From assembly GCF_016342705.1 (NCBI RefSeq), contig NZ_JAEINV010000005.1:62001-126000 (forward strand): a DNA stretch of 64,000 nucleotides, read 5' to 3'. Made by a program: the position numbers and the translations under genes. Numbering within the stretch: the first letter of the stretch is position 1; every line of letters begins with the position of its first letter. Source of the DNA: Lutibacter sp. (GTDB lineage: Bacteria > Bacteroidota > Bacteroidia > Flavobacteriales > Flavobacteriaceae). This document shows positions 46,416-54,801 of this stretch, in pieces. The notes beneath the pieces are model-generated. The model ran no database searches. It had not been told where the DNA came from and worked only from the letters and a program-made list of their open reading frames with translations.

Positions 46416-46508
46416 CTTTTGCTAAAGACAAGTTTTTTGTTAAAATTCTTCAAAAAATTTCTTACTTTAAAAAACACCACAATACAAAAGGTTAACAGCT
46501 ATTTTTTG

Positions 46509-46516
46509 TATTTTTG
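46509..46516 (+). promoter_or_regulatory. -7 box (TATTTTTG) of the second CLC gene
   Basis: Exact TAnnTTTG followed by GCAAATTCT, duplicated from the first copy. Transcription would begin near 46521. Confidence 0.5.
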
Positions 46517-46545
46517 CAAATTCTTTTTTTACTTAAACTCACGTA

Positions 46546-48336
46546 ATGTCATTAGGATTTAAAAAATTTCTTAAAAAATTTTTAATTTGGAGATTTCAAC
46601 ATATTTCTGATAAACAATTTATAAATATTTCAAGTGCTGTTATAGGATTATTAGCGGGTGTTTCTGCTGTTATTTTAAAAAACTCTACACACTATATTCA
46701 ACTATTGCTGGAAGGCGAAATTATTAGAGATATACACCATGCATTCTATTTTATTTTTCCACTTATTGGATTGGCAATTGTATATGTTATTAAAAAATAT
46801 TTCATTAGAAAGAAAATGGGACACGGTATTCCCATTACTCTTTTTTCTATTTCCAAATTAAAAGGTGTAATACCAAGTTACCAAATGTGGTCTTCATTAA
46901 TTACAGCTCCTTTTACAGTTGGTTTTGGAGGATCTGCAGGTTTGGAAGGCCCAATTGTGGCAACTGGAGCAGCATTAGGTTCAAATTTTGCGCGTTTAAT
47001 GCACTTGAATCAAACCACTAAAACGCTGTTAATTGGCGCAGCTGCAGCAGGTGTATTTTCTTCCATTTTTCAAGCACCTATTGCTGCCATTGTTTTTGCA
47101 GTAGAAATATTCAGTTTAGAGTTGACAATGGTTTCTATGATTCCAATTTTATTAGCTTCAATTACTGCTGTTTTAACTTCTTATTTCTTTTTTGGAGATG
47201 ATATACTTCTACACTTTGAAATTTTAGATAGATTTCACTTAAATGATGTTATTTTTTACATATTTCTAGGAGTTTTTTCTGCTATAGCTTCTATTTATTT
47301 TAGTAAAATTTATTTTAAAATTGGTGCTTTTTTTAGAGATTTTAAAGGCTTTCATAAAAGACTTCTATTTGGAGGAATTCTTTTAGGCGTTATGGTGTAT
47401 TTAATACCTCCTTTATTTGGTGAAGGTTATTCAACTGTTAATAATATTTTAAGAGGAGATATTAGCAAGGTAATTTCAAATAATATTTTTCATTTTCAAG
47501 CTGATAATGTTGTAATAGTTGTTGCTTTTTTAATTGGTTTAATTTTATTTAAAGTAGTTGCAACTTCCTTAACTTTTGGAGCAGGTGGAGTTGGAGGCGT
47601 TTTTGCTCCAACCCTTTTTACTGGAAGTGTTACAGGTTATGTATTTGCGCTAATAATTAATAGTAGTAATTTATTTGATCATCAATTATCAACTTCAAAT
47701 TTTGCAATGGCTGGTATGGGTGGTTTAATGGCAGGCATTTTACAAGCACCTTTAACAGCAATTTTCCTAATTGCAGAAATAACAGGTGGTTATCAGCTTT
47801 TTGTACCATTAATGATTGTTTCGGCAATTAGCTATTTAATTACAAAAATGTACATTCCTCATAATATTTATACTGCTGAATTAGCTAAAAAAGGACAATT
47901 AATTACGCACGATAAGGATAAAAAAGTACTATTACTTATGGATATTGATAAAGTAATAGAAACCAATTTTATTCAAATTCATCCTAAAATGAATTTGGGA
48001 GATATTGTTCAAAAAGCAGTTATTAAATCTACCAGAAATCATTTTCCTGTTGTTAATGAAGATAATGAATTTTTAGGAATTTTAATGTTAGATGATATCC
48101 GTAGTATAATGTTTGAGCAAAAATTATATAAAAAAATGAAAGCTCATAATTTAATGCAAATTGCGCCTGCAATTATTGATTATGATAAAGATTCTATGGA
48201 AGTTATTATGGAAAAATTTAAGGAAACTGTTGCCTGGAATTTACCTGTTATAAAGGACGGTAAATACTATGGTTTTATCTCTAAATCTAGATTATTAACA
48301 TCTTACAGACGTAAATTAATTAATGTTACTGCCTAG
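46546..48336 (+). CDS. CLC family chloride channel/transporter with CBS pair (copy 2)
   Basis: Also 596 residues and plainly a tandem paralog of the 44625 gene: the same motifs GHGIP, GLEGP, AAAAGVFSSIF and AVEIF, and the C-terminal 50 residues nearly identical (YDKDSMEVIMEKFKETVAW onward). The middle differs more (for example FFGDDILLHFEILDRFHLND). Identity looks about 70-80 percent by eye. The stop overlaps that of the convergent glpQ gene in the four bases CTAG (48333-48336). Confidence 0.92.
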   Translation: MSLGFKKFLKKFLIWRFQHISDKQFINISSAVIGLLAGVSAVILKNSTHYIQLLLEGEIIRDIHHAFYFIFPLIGLAIVYVIKKYFIRKKMGHGIPITLFSISKLKGVIPSYQMWSSLITAPFTVGFGGSAGLEGPIVATGAALGSNFARLMHLNQTTKTLLIGAAAAGVFSSIFQAPIAAIVFAVEIFSLELTMVSMIPILLASITAVLTSYFFFGDDILLHFEILDRFHLNDVIFYIFLGVFSAIASIYFSKIYFKIGAFFRDFKGFHKRLLFGGILLGVMVYLIPPLFGEGYSTVNNILRGDISKVISNNIFHFQADNVVIVVAFLIGLILFKVVATSLTFGAGGVGGVFAPTLFTGSVTGYVFALIINSSNLFDHQLSTSNFAMAGMGGLMAGILQAPLTAIFLIAEITGGYQLFVPLMIVSAISYLITKMYIPHNIYTAELAKKGQLITHDKDKKVLLLMDIDKVIETNFIQIHPKMNLGDIVQKAVIKSTRNHFPVVNEDNEFLGILMLDDIRSIMFEQKLYKKMKAHNLMQIAPAIIDYDKDSMEVIMEKFKETVAWNLPVIKDGKYYGFISKSRLLTSYRRKLINVTA

Positions 48337-49325
48337 TTTTTATTTAAAAAATCAACTACTTTATCTGGGAAATCAGTAAAAACACCATCAATATTAGCTT
48401 CAAAAAAGGCAACTTGCAATAATTCATTAAAAGTTGTAAAACCATCTAAATCGTCTGATCTAAAAGTATATGCATGCACTTTTAAGTTATTTTTATGTGC
48501 ATTATCTACCAAATTTGATATTTGATATTTTCCGTTTTCGCCCTTTCCTTTAATAATTTGTTTATACCACGGCCCAATTCCATCTGCATATGTAGCAAAC
48601 TCCTCCAATTTATTTTCTTCCGTTTCAAATTCAATCAACTGAACTAAAAAAAGCTCACTTTTTAATTCAAATCGTATTCGTTTTAATTCATTGCTATCAA
48701 AACATTGTAAAATACAATTGTCTTTTTTTGTTTTATATCCATAATTAGATAAAATATCTAATACAATTTTTGAAATATCAAACCCTTCTTTTTTATGAAA
48801 TACCGGCTCCTTTATTTCGGAATAAATACCAATATTTTTCCCCGTGCTTTTATTTAAACCCTGAATTAATTGAATTTCATCTTGTAAGGAATGCAATTTA
48901 AAGTTCGATTTTTTTAACGGAAATCTCATAGGGAAAATCGCATTTTTTGTTTCTGAATTAAATCGTTCATAAACATTTAACTTTTGTAACTCTTCAAAAG
49001 TAAAATCAATTACATAAAATTTTCCGTCTGATCTTTTTCTCGTTGGAAAAATATCTTGAACATTGGTTACTGTTTCTAAATGAATATCGTGAATTACAAT
49101 TGGAACAGCGTCTTTACTTAACACAATATCTTGTTCTAAATAATCAACATTCATAGCATACGCCATTGCTTTTGAAGCCAACGTATGCTCCGGTAAATAA
49201 CCAGAAGCTCCACGATGTGCAATTACAATTTTAGATTTATTTATTGGATTTGAATTCATGTCAATTTTATTTTTTTTGCAACTTATAAAACAAACCGTAA
49301 AACACACAAATATTAGTCTAAACAT
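48333..49325 (-). CDS. glpQ: Glycerophosphodiester phosphodiesterase lipoprotein
   Basis: A 330-residue GDPD. The N-terminus MFRLIFVCFTVCFISC is a short lipoprotein signal with Cys at 16. The catalytic motif IAHRGASGYLPEHT gives H37 and R38; EQDIVLSKDAVPIVIHD gives the metal-binding Glu/Asp and second His; and the C-terminal VHAYTFRSDD and GVFTDFPD complete the TIM barrel. It frees glycerol-3-phosphate from phospholipid head groups in the periplasm. Its terminal codon overlaps the second CLC gene by four bases. Confidence 0.93.
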   Translation of the reverse strand: MFRLIFVCFTVCFISCKKNKIDMNSNPINKSKIVIAHRGASGYLPEHTLASKAMAYAMNVDYLEQDIVLSKDAVPIVIHDIHLETVTNVQDIFPTRKRSDGKFYVIDFTFEELQKLNVYERFNSETKNAIFPMRFPLKKSNFKLHSLQDEIQLIQGLNKSTGKNIGIYSEIKEPVFHKKEGFDISKIVLDILSNYGYKTKKDNCILQCFDSNELKRIRFELKSELFLVQLIEFETEENKLEEFATYADGIGPWYKQIIKGKGENGKYQISNLVDNAHKNNLKVHAYTFRSDDLDGFTTFNELLQVAFFEANIDGVFTDFPDKVVDFLNKN

Positions 49326-49363
49326 ATTCTATCTTTAAAATCTCTTAAATATATTACTTTTTG

Positions 49364-49371
49364 TAATTTTG
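49364..49371 (+). promoter_or_regulatory. -7 box (TAATTTTG) of the small membrane protein gene
   Basis: Exact TAnnTTTG 23 bases before the ATG at 49395. Confidence 0.5.
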
Positions 49372-49394
49372 CACTAAATTAAAAAATACTAATT

Positions 49395-49625
49395 ATGAAG
49401 TTTGTGTTAAGATTTCTATTAATTGTAATTATTGGTACATTAACCTATGGATTTTATGTTAAAAATAATGGCGATACAAACGGTGAAATTATAATTGGTA
49501 TTAGTGTATTAGCTATTGCATTTATTTTTATGCCTATATTTATTTACCATCGCTATAAAAATAAAAATATAAAAGATTTTACTTTTGAAAAGTTCAGAAA
49601 AGACCTTGAAGAAAGAAGTAAATAA
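49395..49625 (+). CDS. Small two-helix membrane protein, unknown function
   Basis: A 76-residue protein with two membrane segments (about residues 4-20 and 32-52) and a charged C-terminal tail (YHRYKNKNIKDFTFEKFRKD) that would lie in the cytoplasm. No family is recognised. A clean promoter box and a full-length ORF in a gene-sized slot support it. Its stop is one base before the convergent tadA stop. Confidence 0.7.
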   Translation: MKFVLRFLLIVIIGTLTYGFYVKNNGDTNGEIIIGISVLAIAFIFMPIFIYHRYKNKNIKDFTFEKFRKDLEERSK

Positions 49626-49626
49626 C

Positions 49627-50076
49627 TTAATTTAAGTTTCTTTTTTCAATAAAGAAACGCGTTAATAAAGCACTACACTCATTTTCTAAAACTCCGCCAA
49701 CAACAATTGTTTTAGGGTGCAGTGTTGTTTTTAAAGCCATAAATCCTCTCTTCTCTTCGGTTGCTCCATATACAATTTTACCTATTTGCGCCCAGTAACT
49801 TGCTCCTGCACACATTTGGCAAGGCTCTAAAGTAACATAAAGTGTACATTCTTTTAAATATTTACCACCTAAAAAATCGGCAGCAGCAGTAAATGCTTGC
49901 ATTTCGGCATGTGCTGTTACATCATTTAATGTTTCGGTTAAATTATGAGCTCTAGCAATAATTTGATTGTTCATTACAATTACTGCTCCAACAGGAACTT
50001 CGTTTCTATCAAACGCAAGTTCAGCCTCTAGCAAGGCTTTTTTCATAAAATAAGAATCATCAAATGGTTGTATCAT
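49627..50076 (-). CDS. tadA: tRNA adenosine(34) deaminase TadA-type nucleoside deaminase
   Basis: A 149-residue zinc deaminase: HAEMQ (H56, E58) and PCQMC (C86, C89) form the metal site, with VPVGAVIV before and FFIEKRNLN at the end. Length and motifs fit TadA, which makes inosine at tRNA-Arg position 34, though the guanine deaminase branch has the same signature. The start MIQPFDDSYFMKKAL is typical for the group. Confidence 0.9.
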   Translation of the reverse strand: MIQPFDDSYFMKKALLEAELAFDRNEVPVGAVIVMNNQIIARAHNLTETLNDVTAHAEMQAFTAAADFLGGKYLKECTLYVTLEPCQMCAGASYWAQIGKIVYGATEEKRGFMALKTTLHPKTIVVGGVLENECSALLTRFFIEKRNLN

Positions 50077-50151
50077 GTTTCAAAAATAATTTTTTTATTT
50101 TAAAACAATCGTAAAAATATTTGAAATTGAAAAACTGTACTTAAAACTTTC

Positions 50152-51018
50152 CTACAAATCAATTAAATAAGAAACACCAATATTAAAATAACTGGTGTTT
50201 TTTAAATTAGATTCGTCTCCAATTTCAGAAGGAAAGTTTAAATTATAACCCAGTTCAAAATCGAAAGAATTGGTATTATACTGCAATGGAAGGTTAATTT
50301 GGGTATTTATAAGTCCAAAAATATTGTTTTGTGTATATAATTCTTCAATAGTTTCATCTAGAAACGTTGTACTTGAAAGTACATCAACAATTTGTGTTCC
50401 TGTATAAATACTTAATTGAGGTCTAAATTTTAGGTGATGTTTTTTTGTTTTAAGTAATTCTAAATTTGCATACGCTCTAGATATTATTTGATAGGTGGCA
50501 TTATCTCCAAGATAGTACGAGCCTGATAATACAGTGCCAAGTGTTCTTTTTTTATTTTGAATTCCAAAACCTGCATTTACATTTCCTTTATATAAGCCTT
50601 CAATATTATTTTCTGAATAAAAATATCCTGATAAAGAAGTGTAATATCTCCATATTTTATCTTTCCCAAAACTTTTTCCGTAACCAATTGTTGCCGTTGT
50701 AATATCCCAACTTGGAATAAATTCGCTATAGTAAATTCCAGAAATACTTGCATAGAATCCTTTGGAATGCATATAAGTAATTTGAGGTGAAATATTATAT
50801 TGATCTACGTCTATATCTCGACCTGAAAAGTAAGTATCTGTATTATAATTTACTGAGATATACAAAAAGTTAAAATTTATTAAAGAGGCAAATAATGCAT
50901 CTAAAGATTCATCTTCTAAAAGAAATTCATCAATATCAATTTTTGGTGAAGGTGGTTCTTGTGAAAATACTGAAACAGTGCAAAATAATAAACATAAATA
51001 TAATAGAATCGTTTTCAT
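50152..51018 (-). CDS. Predicted outer membrane beta-barrel protein
   Basis: A 288-residue protein with a signal peptide (MKTILLYLCLLFCTVSVFSQ) and a mature region of alternating aromatic and polar residues (NFNFLYISVNYNTDTYFSG, ISPQITYMHSKGFYASISG, SYFNIGVSYLIDL at the very end). These amphipathic strands and the C-terminal aromatic/hydrophobic end point to an outer-membrane barrel. No specific family is recognised. It is the last gene behind the ECF sigma factor at 52176 and may be a target or sensor in that system. Confidence 0.7.
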   Translation of the reverse strand: MKTILLYLCLLFCTVSVFSQEPPSPKIDIDEFLLEDESLDALFASLINFNFLYISVNYNTDTYFSGRDIDVDQYNISPQITYMHSKGFYASISGIYYSEFIPSWDITTATIGYGKSFGKDKIWRYYTSLSGYFYSENNIEGLYKGNVNAGFGIQNKKRTLGTVLSGSYYLGDNATYQIISRAYANLELLKTKKHHLKFRPQLSIYTGTQIVDVLSSTTFLDETIEELYTQNNIFGLINTQINLPLQYNTNSFDFELGYNLNFPSEIGDESNLKNTSYFNIGVSYLIDL

Positions 51019-51038
51019 TTTTTAAATCTTTAAAAGAT

Positions 51039-51070
51039 AAAAGTGGTTGTATTAATTTACAACCACTTTT
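51039..51070 (-). terminator. Terminator or attenuator after the Spy-like gene
   Basis: AAAAGTGGTTGT (51039-51050) pairs perfectly with ACAACCACTTTT (51059-51070), loop 8 bases. The T-rich tail on the minus strand (TTTTATCTTTT) is interrupted, so partial readthrough into the barrel gene is plausible. Confidence 0.75.
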
Positions 51071-51090
51071 ATTAAATTTTACCTTTATCA

Positions 51091-51585
51091 CTATCCATTT
51101 CCTTTGCCATTTCCATTTCCCGAACCAGTGCCAGTTTTTGTTTTTCTTTGTTCACGAATATTTTCACGCAATTCACTACCATTTTCGGTATTTTTATTTG
51201 CTTTTAATTGCATACGTATTTGTTGTCGTTGTTCTGTTGTAATAGTATTTCTAAATTGTTCTTTTAGTTCTCTAACACTTTCTTTGTTACTTTCTATTAG
51301 AGCTAATTGCGCTTCTGTAAATGTTGCTACTAAAGCTTCGTGTCTTTCTTCTTTTGTAAGTTCCGCATTTTCTAGAATTGCTAATTGTTCTTCTGAAAAA
51401 GAGGCTTTTAAAGTTTCTCTATTTTGAGCAATTAAAGCTTGTTGTTCTTGAAAAAGTTGTTGTTGTTCTTTAGTTAGGTTTTTTAATTTTAATTGACCAC
51501 TATCTCCGTATTGCTGTGCGTTTATAGATGAAACTCCAAGTAAAATCCCAATTACTAAAACTGCTATTATTTTTAATGATTTCAT
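51091..51585 (-). CDS. Secreted helical Spy/CpxP-like protein, putative
   Basis: A 164-residue periplasmic protein with a signal peptide (about 1-23, ending SINAQ). The mature part is predicted helical with many Glu/Gln/Lys and Leu residues (NLTKEQQQLFQEQQALIAQ, EEQLAILENAELTKEERHE), the style of Spy/CpxP chaperones and LTxxQ repeats. It ends in a Gly/Asn tail (GSGNGNGKGNG). A stress-induced chaperone is a fair guess given the preceding sigma and anti-sigma genes, but the family match is by style only. Confidence 0.6.
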   Translation of the reverse strand: MKSLKIIAVLVIGILLGVSSINAQQYGDSGQLKLKNLTKEQQQLFQEQQALIAQNRETLKASFSEEQLAILENAELTKEERHEALVATFTEAQLALIESNKESVRELKEQFRNTITTEQRQQIRMQLKANKNTENGSELRENIREQRKTKTGTGSGNGNGKGNG

Positions 51586-51680
51586 TTTTTAAATTTTTAA
51601 GTTATTGTATTATTATTTTTGAACGTTCTATTGTTTAGACCTTTTTATTATTAAAAAGTTTTAAAATAGTATCAAAAAAA

Positions 51681-52133
51681 TTAAAATATATCATCTGTCA
51701 TTAATTCATCTATAATATATTCATCTAAATATTCATCAGCTAAAACATTATTAATAAATTCATTTGTAATAAAAGCATCTACATTTGCTTCATTTACAAA
51801 AAGAGAGGCAATTAAAACATCCTCTTCCTGAAAAGAATACGCTAATAAATTTTCATTTTTTTGTGTATTTATAGTGTCTGAAACTATCTGATTCATTTCA
51901 AAAATCTTAGGCGATGTGTATTGCTTATACATTGTAATAGTAAAAACCAATGCAATACTTGCTGCTACAAACCAAACCATTTTGTTGTTGTAAAATGATA
52001 TTAATTTTGAATTCTTAGTTTTAGAAACCTTTGATAATATCTCATTTTTAGAAATCAAGAAATAATCATCTGGTGTTTTAAAACCCAATTCCTTACAGTG
52101 CCTTTTATCTAAATTTTTATCTTTTAAATCCAT
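51681..52133 (-). CDS. Probable anti-sigma factor, single-pass membrane protein
   Basis: A 150-residue protein with a cytoplasmic segment of about 50 residues (MDLKDKNLDKRHCKELGFK), one membrane helix at about 52-69 (MVWFVAASIALVFTITMY) and an acidic outer part ending DEYIIDELMTDDIF. The size, one membrane helix and placement 42 bases after an ECF sigma gene suggest it holds that sigma factor, though no zinc-binding anti-sigma motif is visible beyond a lone RHCK. Confidence 0.7.
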   Translation of the reverse strand: MDLKDKNLDKRHCKELGFKTPDDYFLISKNEILSKVSKTKNSKLISFYNNKMVWFVAASIALVFTITMYKQYTSPKIFEMNQIVSDTINTQKNENLLAYSFQEEDVLIASLFVNEANVDAFITNEFINNVLADEYLDEYIIDELMTDDIF

Positions 52134-52175
52134 GTCTTATAATTTTAAATGAATGTGCAATTATTTAATTTTTAT

Positions 52176-52736
52176 TTAATTTTTAACTAGTAACTCTATA
52201 TTAAGCATATTTTTTTCAATAGTACTAACTGTGTTATAATAATACGTTTTTATGGTTCCTTCATGAATGCCCGTTATTTCAGCAATTTCACGGAATTTTA
52301 AATCATCATAATATTTCATTTGAAATATTTGTCTGGTTTTTTCAGGTAAATCAGCTAAAATTCTATGTAACTTTAATTGAATTTCATCCCCTTCAAAATA
52401 AGAATCTGCTGCCAAATTATTAGAATAGTTATTTTTCACATCATCTAAAGAGTCATGGTATTTTGCTTTACTTTGGTCTACAAAACGCATTGATTCGTTA
52501 TAAGCAATTCTAAACATCCAGGTTGATAATGAACTTTTTTGTTGAAAATTAGGTAGGCTTTTATAAATTCTTATAAATGTGTTTTGTAATACATCATTTG
52601 CGTTATCATGCGTTATTACTAGTTTTCTAATATGCCAATACAAACGTTTTTGATAAAGATCCAACAATTTATTAAACGCTTTATCTTTTTTATTTGCACC
52701 TAATAATTCACTAATAAATTCAGCTTCGCTTTTCAA
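52176..52736 (-). CDS. ECF RNA polymerase sigma factor (sigma-70 family)
   Basis: A 186-residue ECF sigma. Region 2 is recognisable as DLYQKRLYWHIRKLVITHDN with NDVLQNTFIRIYKSL and STWMFRIAYNESMRF; region 4 as PEKTRQIFQMKYYDDLKFRE and IAEITGIHEGTIKTYY. It starts a minus-strand run with an anti-sigma-like gene, a Spy-like gene and a barrel gene. A palindrome TTCCT-TTT-AGGAA (52757-52769) lies just before its start. Confidence 0.92.
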   Translation of the reverse strand: MKSEAEFISELLGANKKDKAFNKLLDLYQKRLYWHIRKLVITHDNANDVLQNTFIRIYKSLPNFQQKSSLSTWMFRIAYNESMRFVDQSKAKYHDSLDDVKNNYSNNLAADSYFEGDEIQLKLHRILADLPEKTRQIFQMKYYDDLKFREIAEITGIHEGTIKTYYYNTVSTIEKNMLNIELLVKN

Positions 52737-52756
52737 TGTAAAATTAGTTTAGAGAT

Positions 52757-52769
52757 TTCCTTTTAGGAA
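52757..52769. promoter_or_regulatory. Short palindrome before the ECF sigma gene
   Basis: TTCCT and AGGAA separated by TTT, 20 bases upstream of the sigma start. May be an autoregulatory site, or chance. Confidence 0.25.
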
Positions 52770-52953
52770 TATTAAACTTCATATTTATTTAGACCCAAAG
52801 AATTATGAATAGTTTAAAATTAAGTATATAAATATTTAAAATATGCCAACTAAGTTACACATACACTCATATCTTAAAAGTTTAAAAAATTAAATAATAG
52901 TATAAACACTGCATTAGTTGAAAAACCTAGGTATTTTTCAGTTCAAAATATTG

Positions 52954-52961
52954 TAGTTTTG
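52954..52961 (+). promoter_or_regulatory. -7 box (TAGTTTTG) of dxs
   Basis: Exact TAnnTTTG ending six bases before the dxs ATG, so the message would have almost no leader. Confidence 0.45.
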
Positions 52962-52967
52962 TAATAG

Positions 52968-54737
52968 ATGAAAACAAAATTGTTACAACATATTAATTCT
53001 CCAAAAGAATTACGAGAACTTTATAAAGATCAATTACCTCAATTGGCAACAGAATTACGTGATTTTATAATTGATATTGTTGCAACAAAAGAAGGTCACT
53101 TAGGTGCTAGTTTAGGTGTTGTAGAACTAACCATAGCTCTACACTTTGTGTTTGATACGCCTAATGATTTGCTAATTTGGGATGTTGGGCATCAAGCTTA
53201 TGGACATAAAATATTAACCGAAAGAAAATCTGTTTTTCATACAAACAGGCAATTGGGTGGTATTTCTGGATTTCCAAAAAGAAGCGAAAGTGTATACGAT
53301 TCTTTTGGAACAGGACATTCTTCAACATCAATTTCCGCAGCTTTAGGAATGGCTATTGCTTCAAAAATTAAAGGTAATTTTAAAAAACAACATATTGCTG
53401 TTATTGGTGATGCTTCAATTGCAAGTGGAATGGCTTTTGAAGGATTAAATCATGCAGGTGTAACAGATGCCAACTTATTAATTATTTTAAATGACAATAC
53501 TATGGGAATTGACCCAAGTGTTGGAGCTTTAAAAAATTATTTCACCAATGTAAAGGCTGGTAAAAAAGTTAGAAAAAATAATATTATTGAAGCTTTAAAT
53601 TTTAGTTATTCTGGCCCCATTGATGGTCATAATTTACCAGCTTTAATTATAGAATTAGAACGTTTAAAATCTATAAAAGGCCCTAAGTTTTTACATGTGA
53701 TAACTACCAAAGGAAAAGGATTAAAGAAAGCGGAACAAGATCAGGTTAAATATCACGCTCCAGGAAAATTTAATAAAGAAACTGGCGAACTTGTTCCAAA
53801 AACTACTGAAATTCAACCACCAAAATACCAAGATGTTTTTGGAGAGACCATTGTTGAATTGGCTAAAAAAAACCCTAAAATTGTTGGAATTACCCCAGCA
53901 ATGCCCACAGGAAGTTCTTTAAAACTAATGCTTGATGAACTTCCTGAAAGAGCTTTTGATGTTGGTATTGCAGAACAACATGCAGTAACTTTTGCTGCAG
54001 GTATGGCAACACAAGGATTAATTCCTTATTGCACCATATATTCAACTTTTTTACAACGTGCTTACGATCAAATTATTCATGATGTAGCATTGCAAAATTT
54101 ACCTGTTATTTTTTGCATTGATAGAGCTGGACTTGTTGGTGAAGATGGCGCAACTCATCACGGTGTTTTTGACATTGCTTATTTAAGATGCATTCCAAAT
54201 TTAGTGGTTTTTGCTCCTTTAAACGAAATTGAGTTACGAAACATCATGTATACAGCTCAATTAGGAATTAATTTCCCATTAGCAATTCGCTATCCAAGGG
54301 GTAATGGAACGCTCATAAACTGGAAGCTCCCAATGCATACAATTGAAATTGGGAAAGGCGAATATATTTTTCAGGGACAAGAAATTGCAATCCTTAGTAT
54401 TGGAACCATCGGAAATTCAATAATTGAAATTAAAAATGAATTGCCTAAAAACAAATTCTCGTTATATAATATGCGTTTTGTAAAACCTTTAGACGAAGAT
54501 TTATTGCATTTCATATTCAAAAAATACAAAACTATTGTTACTATTGAAGATGGAACTGTAATTGGCGGGTTTGGTAGTGCTGTTTTAGAATTCTCCTCAA
54601 AATTTGGTTATAACAACACTAAAATTAAGCAATTAGGAATCCCAGACACTTTTATTGAACATGGCAAAAATTACGAATTATTCAAAAGTATTGATCTTTC
54701 TAGTCAAAAGATATTACAATTATTACTAAAACTATAA
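52968..54737 (+). CDS. dxs: 1-deoxy-D-xylulose-5-phosphate synthase
   Basis: A 589-residue thiamine-diphosphate enzyme that condenses pyruvate and glyceraldehyde-3-phosphate at the start of the MEP isoprenoid pathway. The TPP-binding VIGDASIASGMAFEGLNHAG segment (GDA for the usual GDG), AEQHAVTFAAGMA and DRAGLVGEDGATHHG are all in place. It lacks the N-terminal part found in plant enzymes, and is about 30 residues shorter than E. coli Dxs. The DUF3078 gene downstream is a common neighbour in this group. Confidence 0.95.
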   Translation: MKTKLLQHINSPKELRELYKDQLPQLATELRDFIIDIVATKEGHLGASLGVVELTIALHFVFDTPNDLLIWDVGHQAYGHKILTERKSVFHTNRQLGGISGFPKRSESVYDSFGTGHSSTSISAALGMAIASKIKGNFKKQHIAVIGDASIASGMAFEGLNHAGVTDANLLIILNDNTMGIDPSVGALKNYFTNVKAGKKVRKNNIIEALNFSYSGPIDGHNLPALIIELERLKSIKGPKFLHVITTKGKGLKKAEQDQVKYHAPGKFNKETGELVPKTTEIQPPKYQDVFGETIVELAKKNPKIVGITPAMPTGSSLKLMLDELPERAFDVGIAEQHAVTFAAGMATQGLIPYCTIYSTFLQRAYDQIIHDVALQNLPVIFCIDRAGLVGEDGATHHGVFDIAYLRCIPNLVVFAPLNEIELRNIMYTAQLGINFPLAIRYPRGNGTLINWKLPMHTIEIGKGEYIFQGQEIAILSIGTIGNSIIEIKNELPKNKFSLYNMRFVKPLDEDLLHFIFKKYKTIVTIEDGTVIGGFGSAVLEFSSKFGYNNTKIKQLGIPDTFIEHGKNYELFKSIDLSSQKILQLLLKL

Positions 54738-54801
54738 TTTTAACTACTTTTTATACTAAAATTAATAAATTTACGTTTTATTTTTTTATTAAAATTACAC
54801 C

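Noticed and set aside
40083-48336. Possible genomic island or mobile element around the transport genes
   Set aside because: No integrase, transposase, tRNA site, direct repeats or change in base composition was seen; the tandem CLC genes are explained by local duplication.
51104-51427. 107-codon plus-strand frame opposite the Spy-like gene
   Set aside because: Created by Glu/Gln/Lys-rich codons on the other strand; no promoter, and the minus frame has a signal peptide and operon context.
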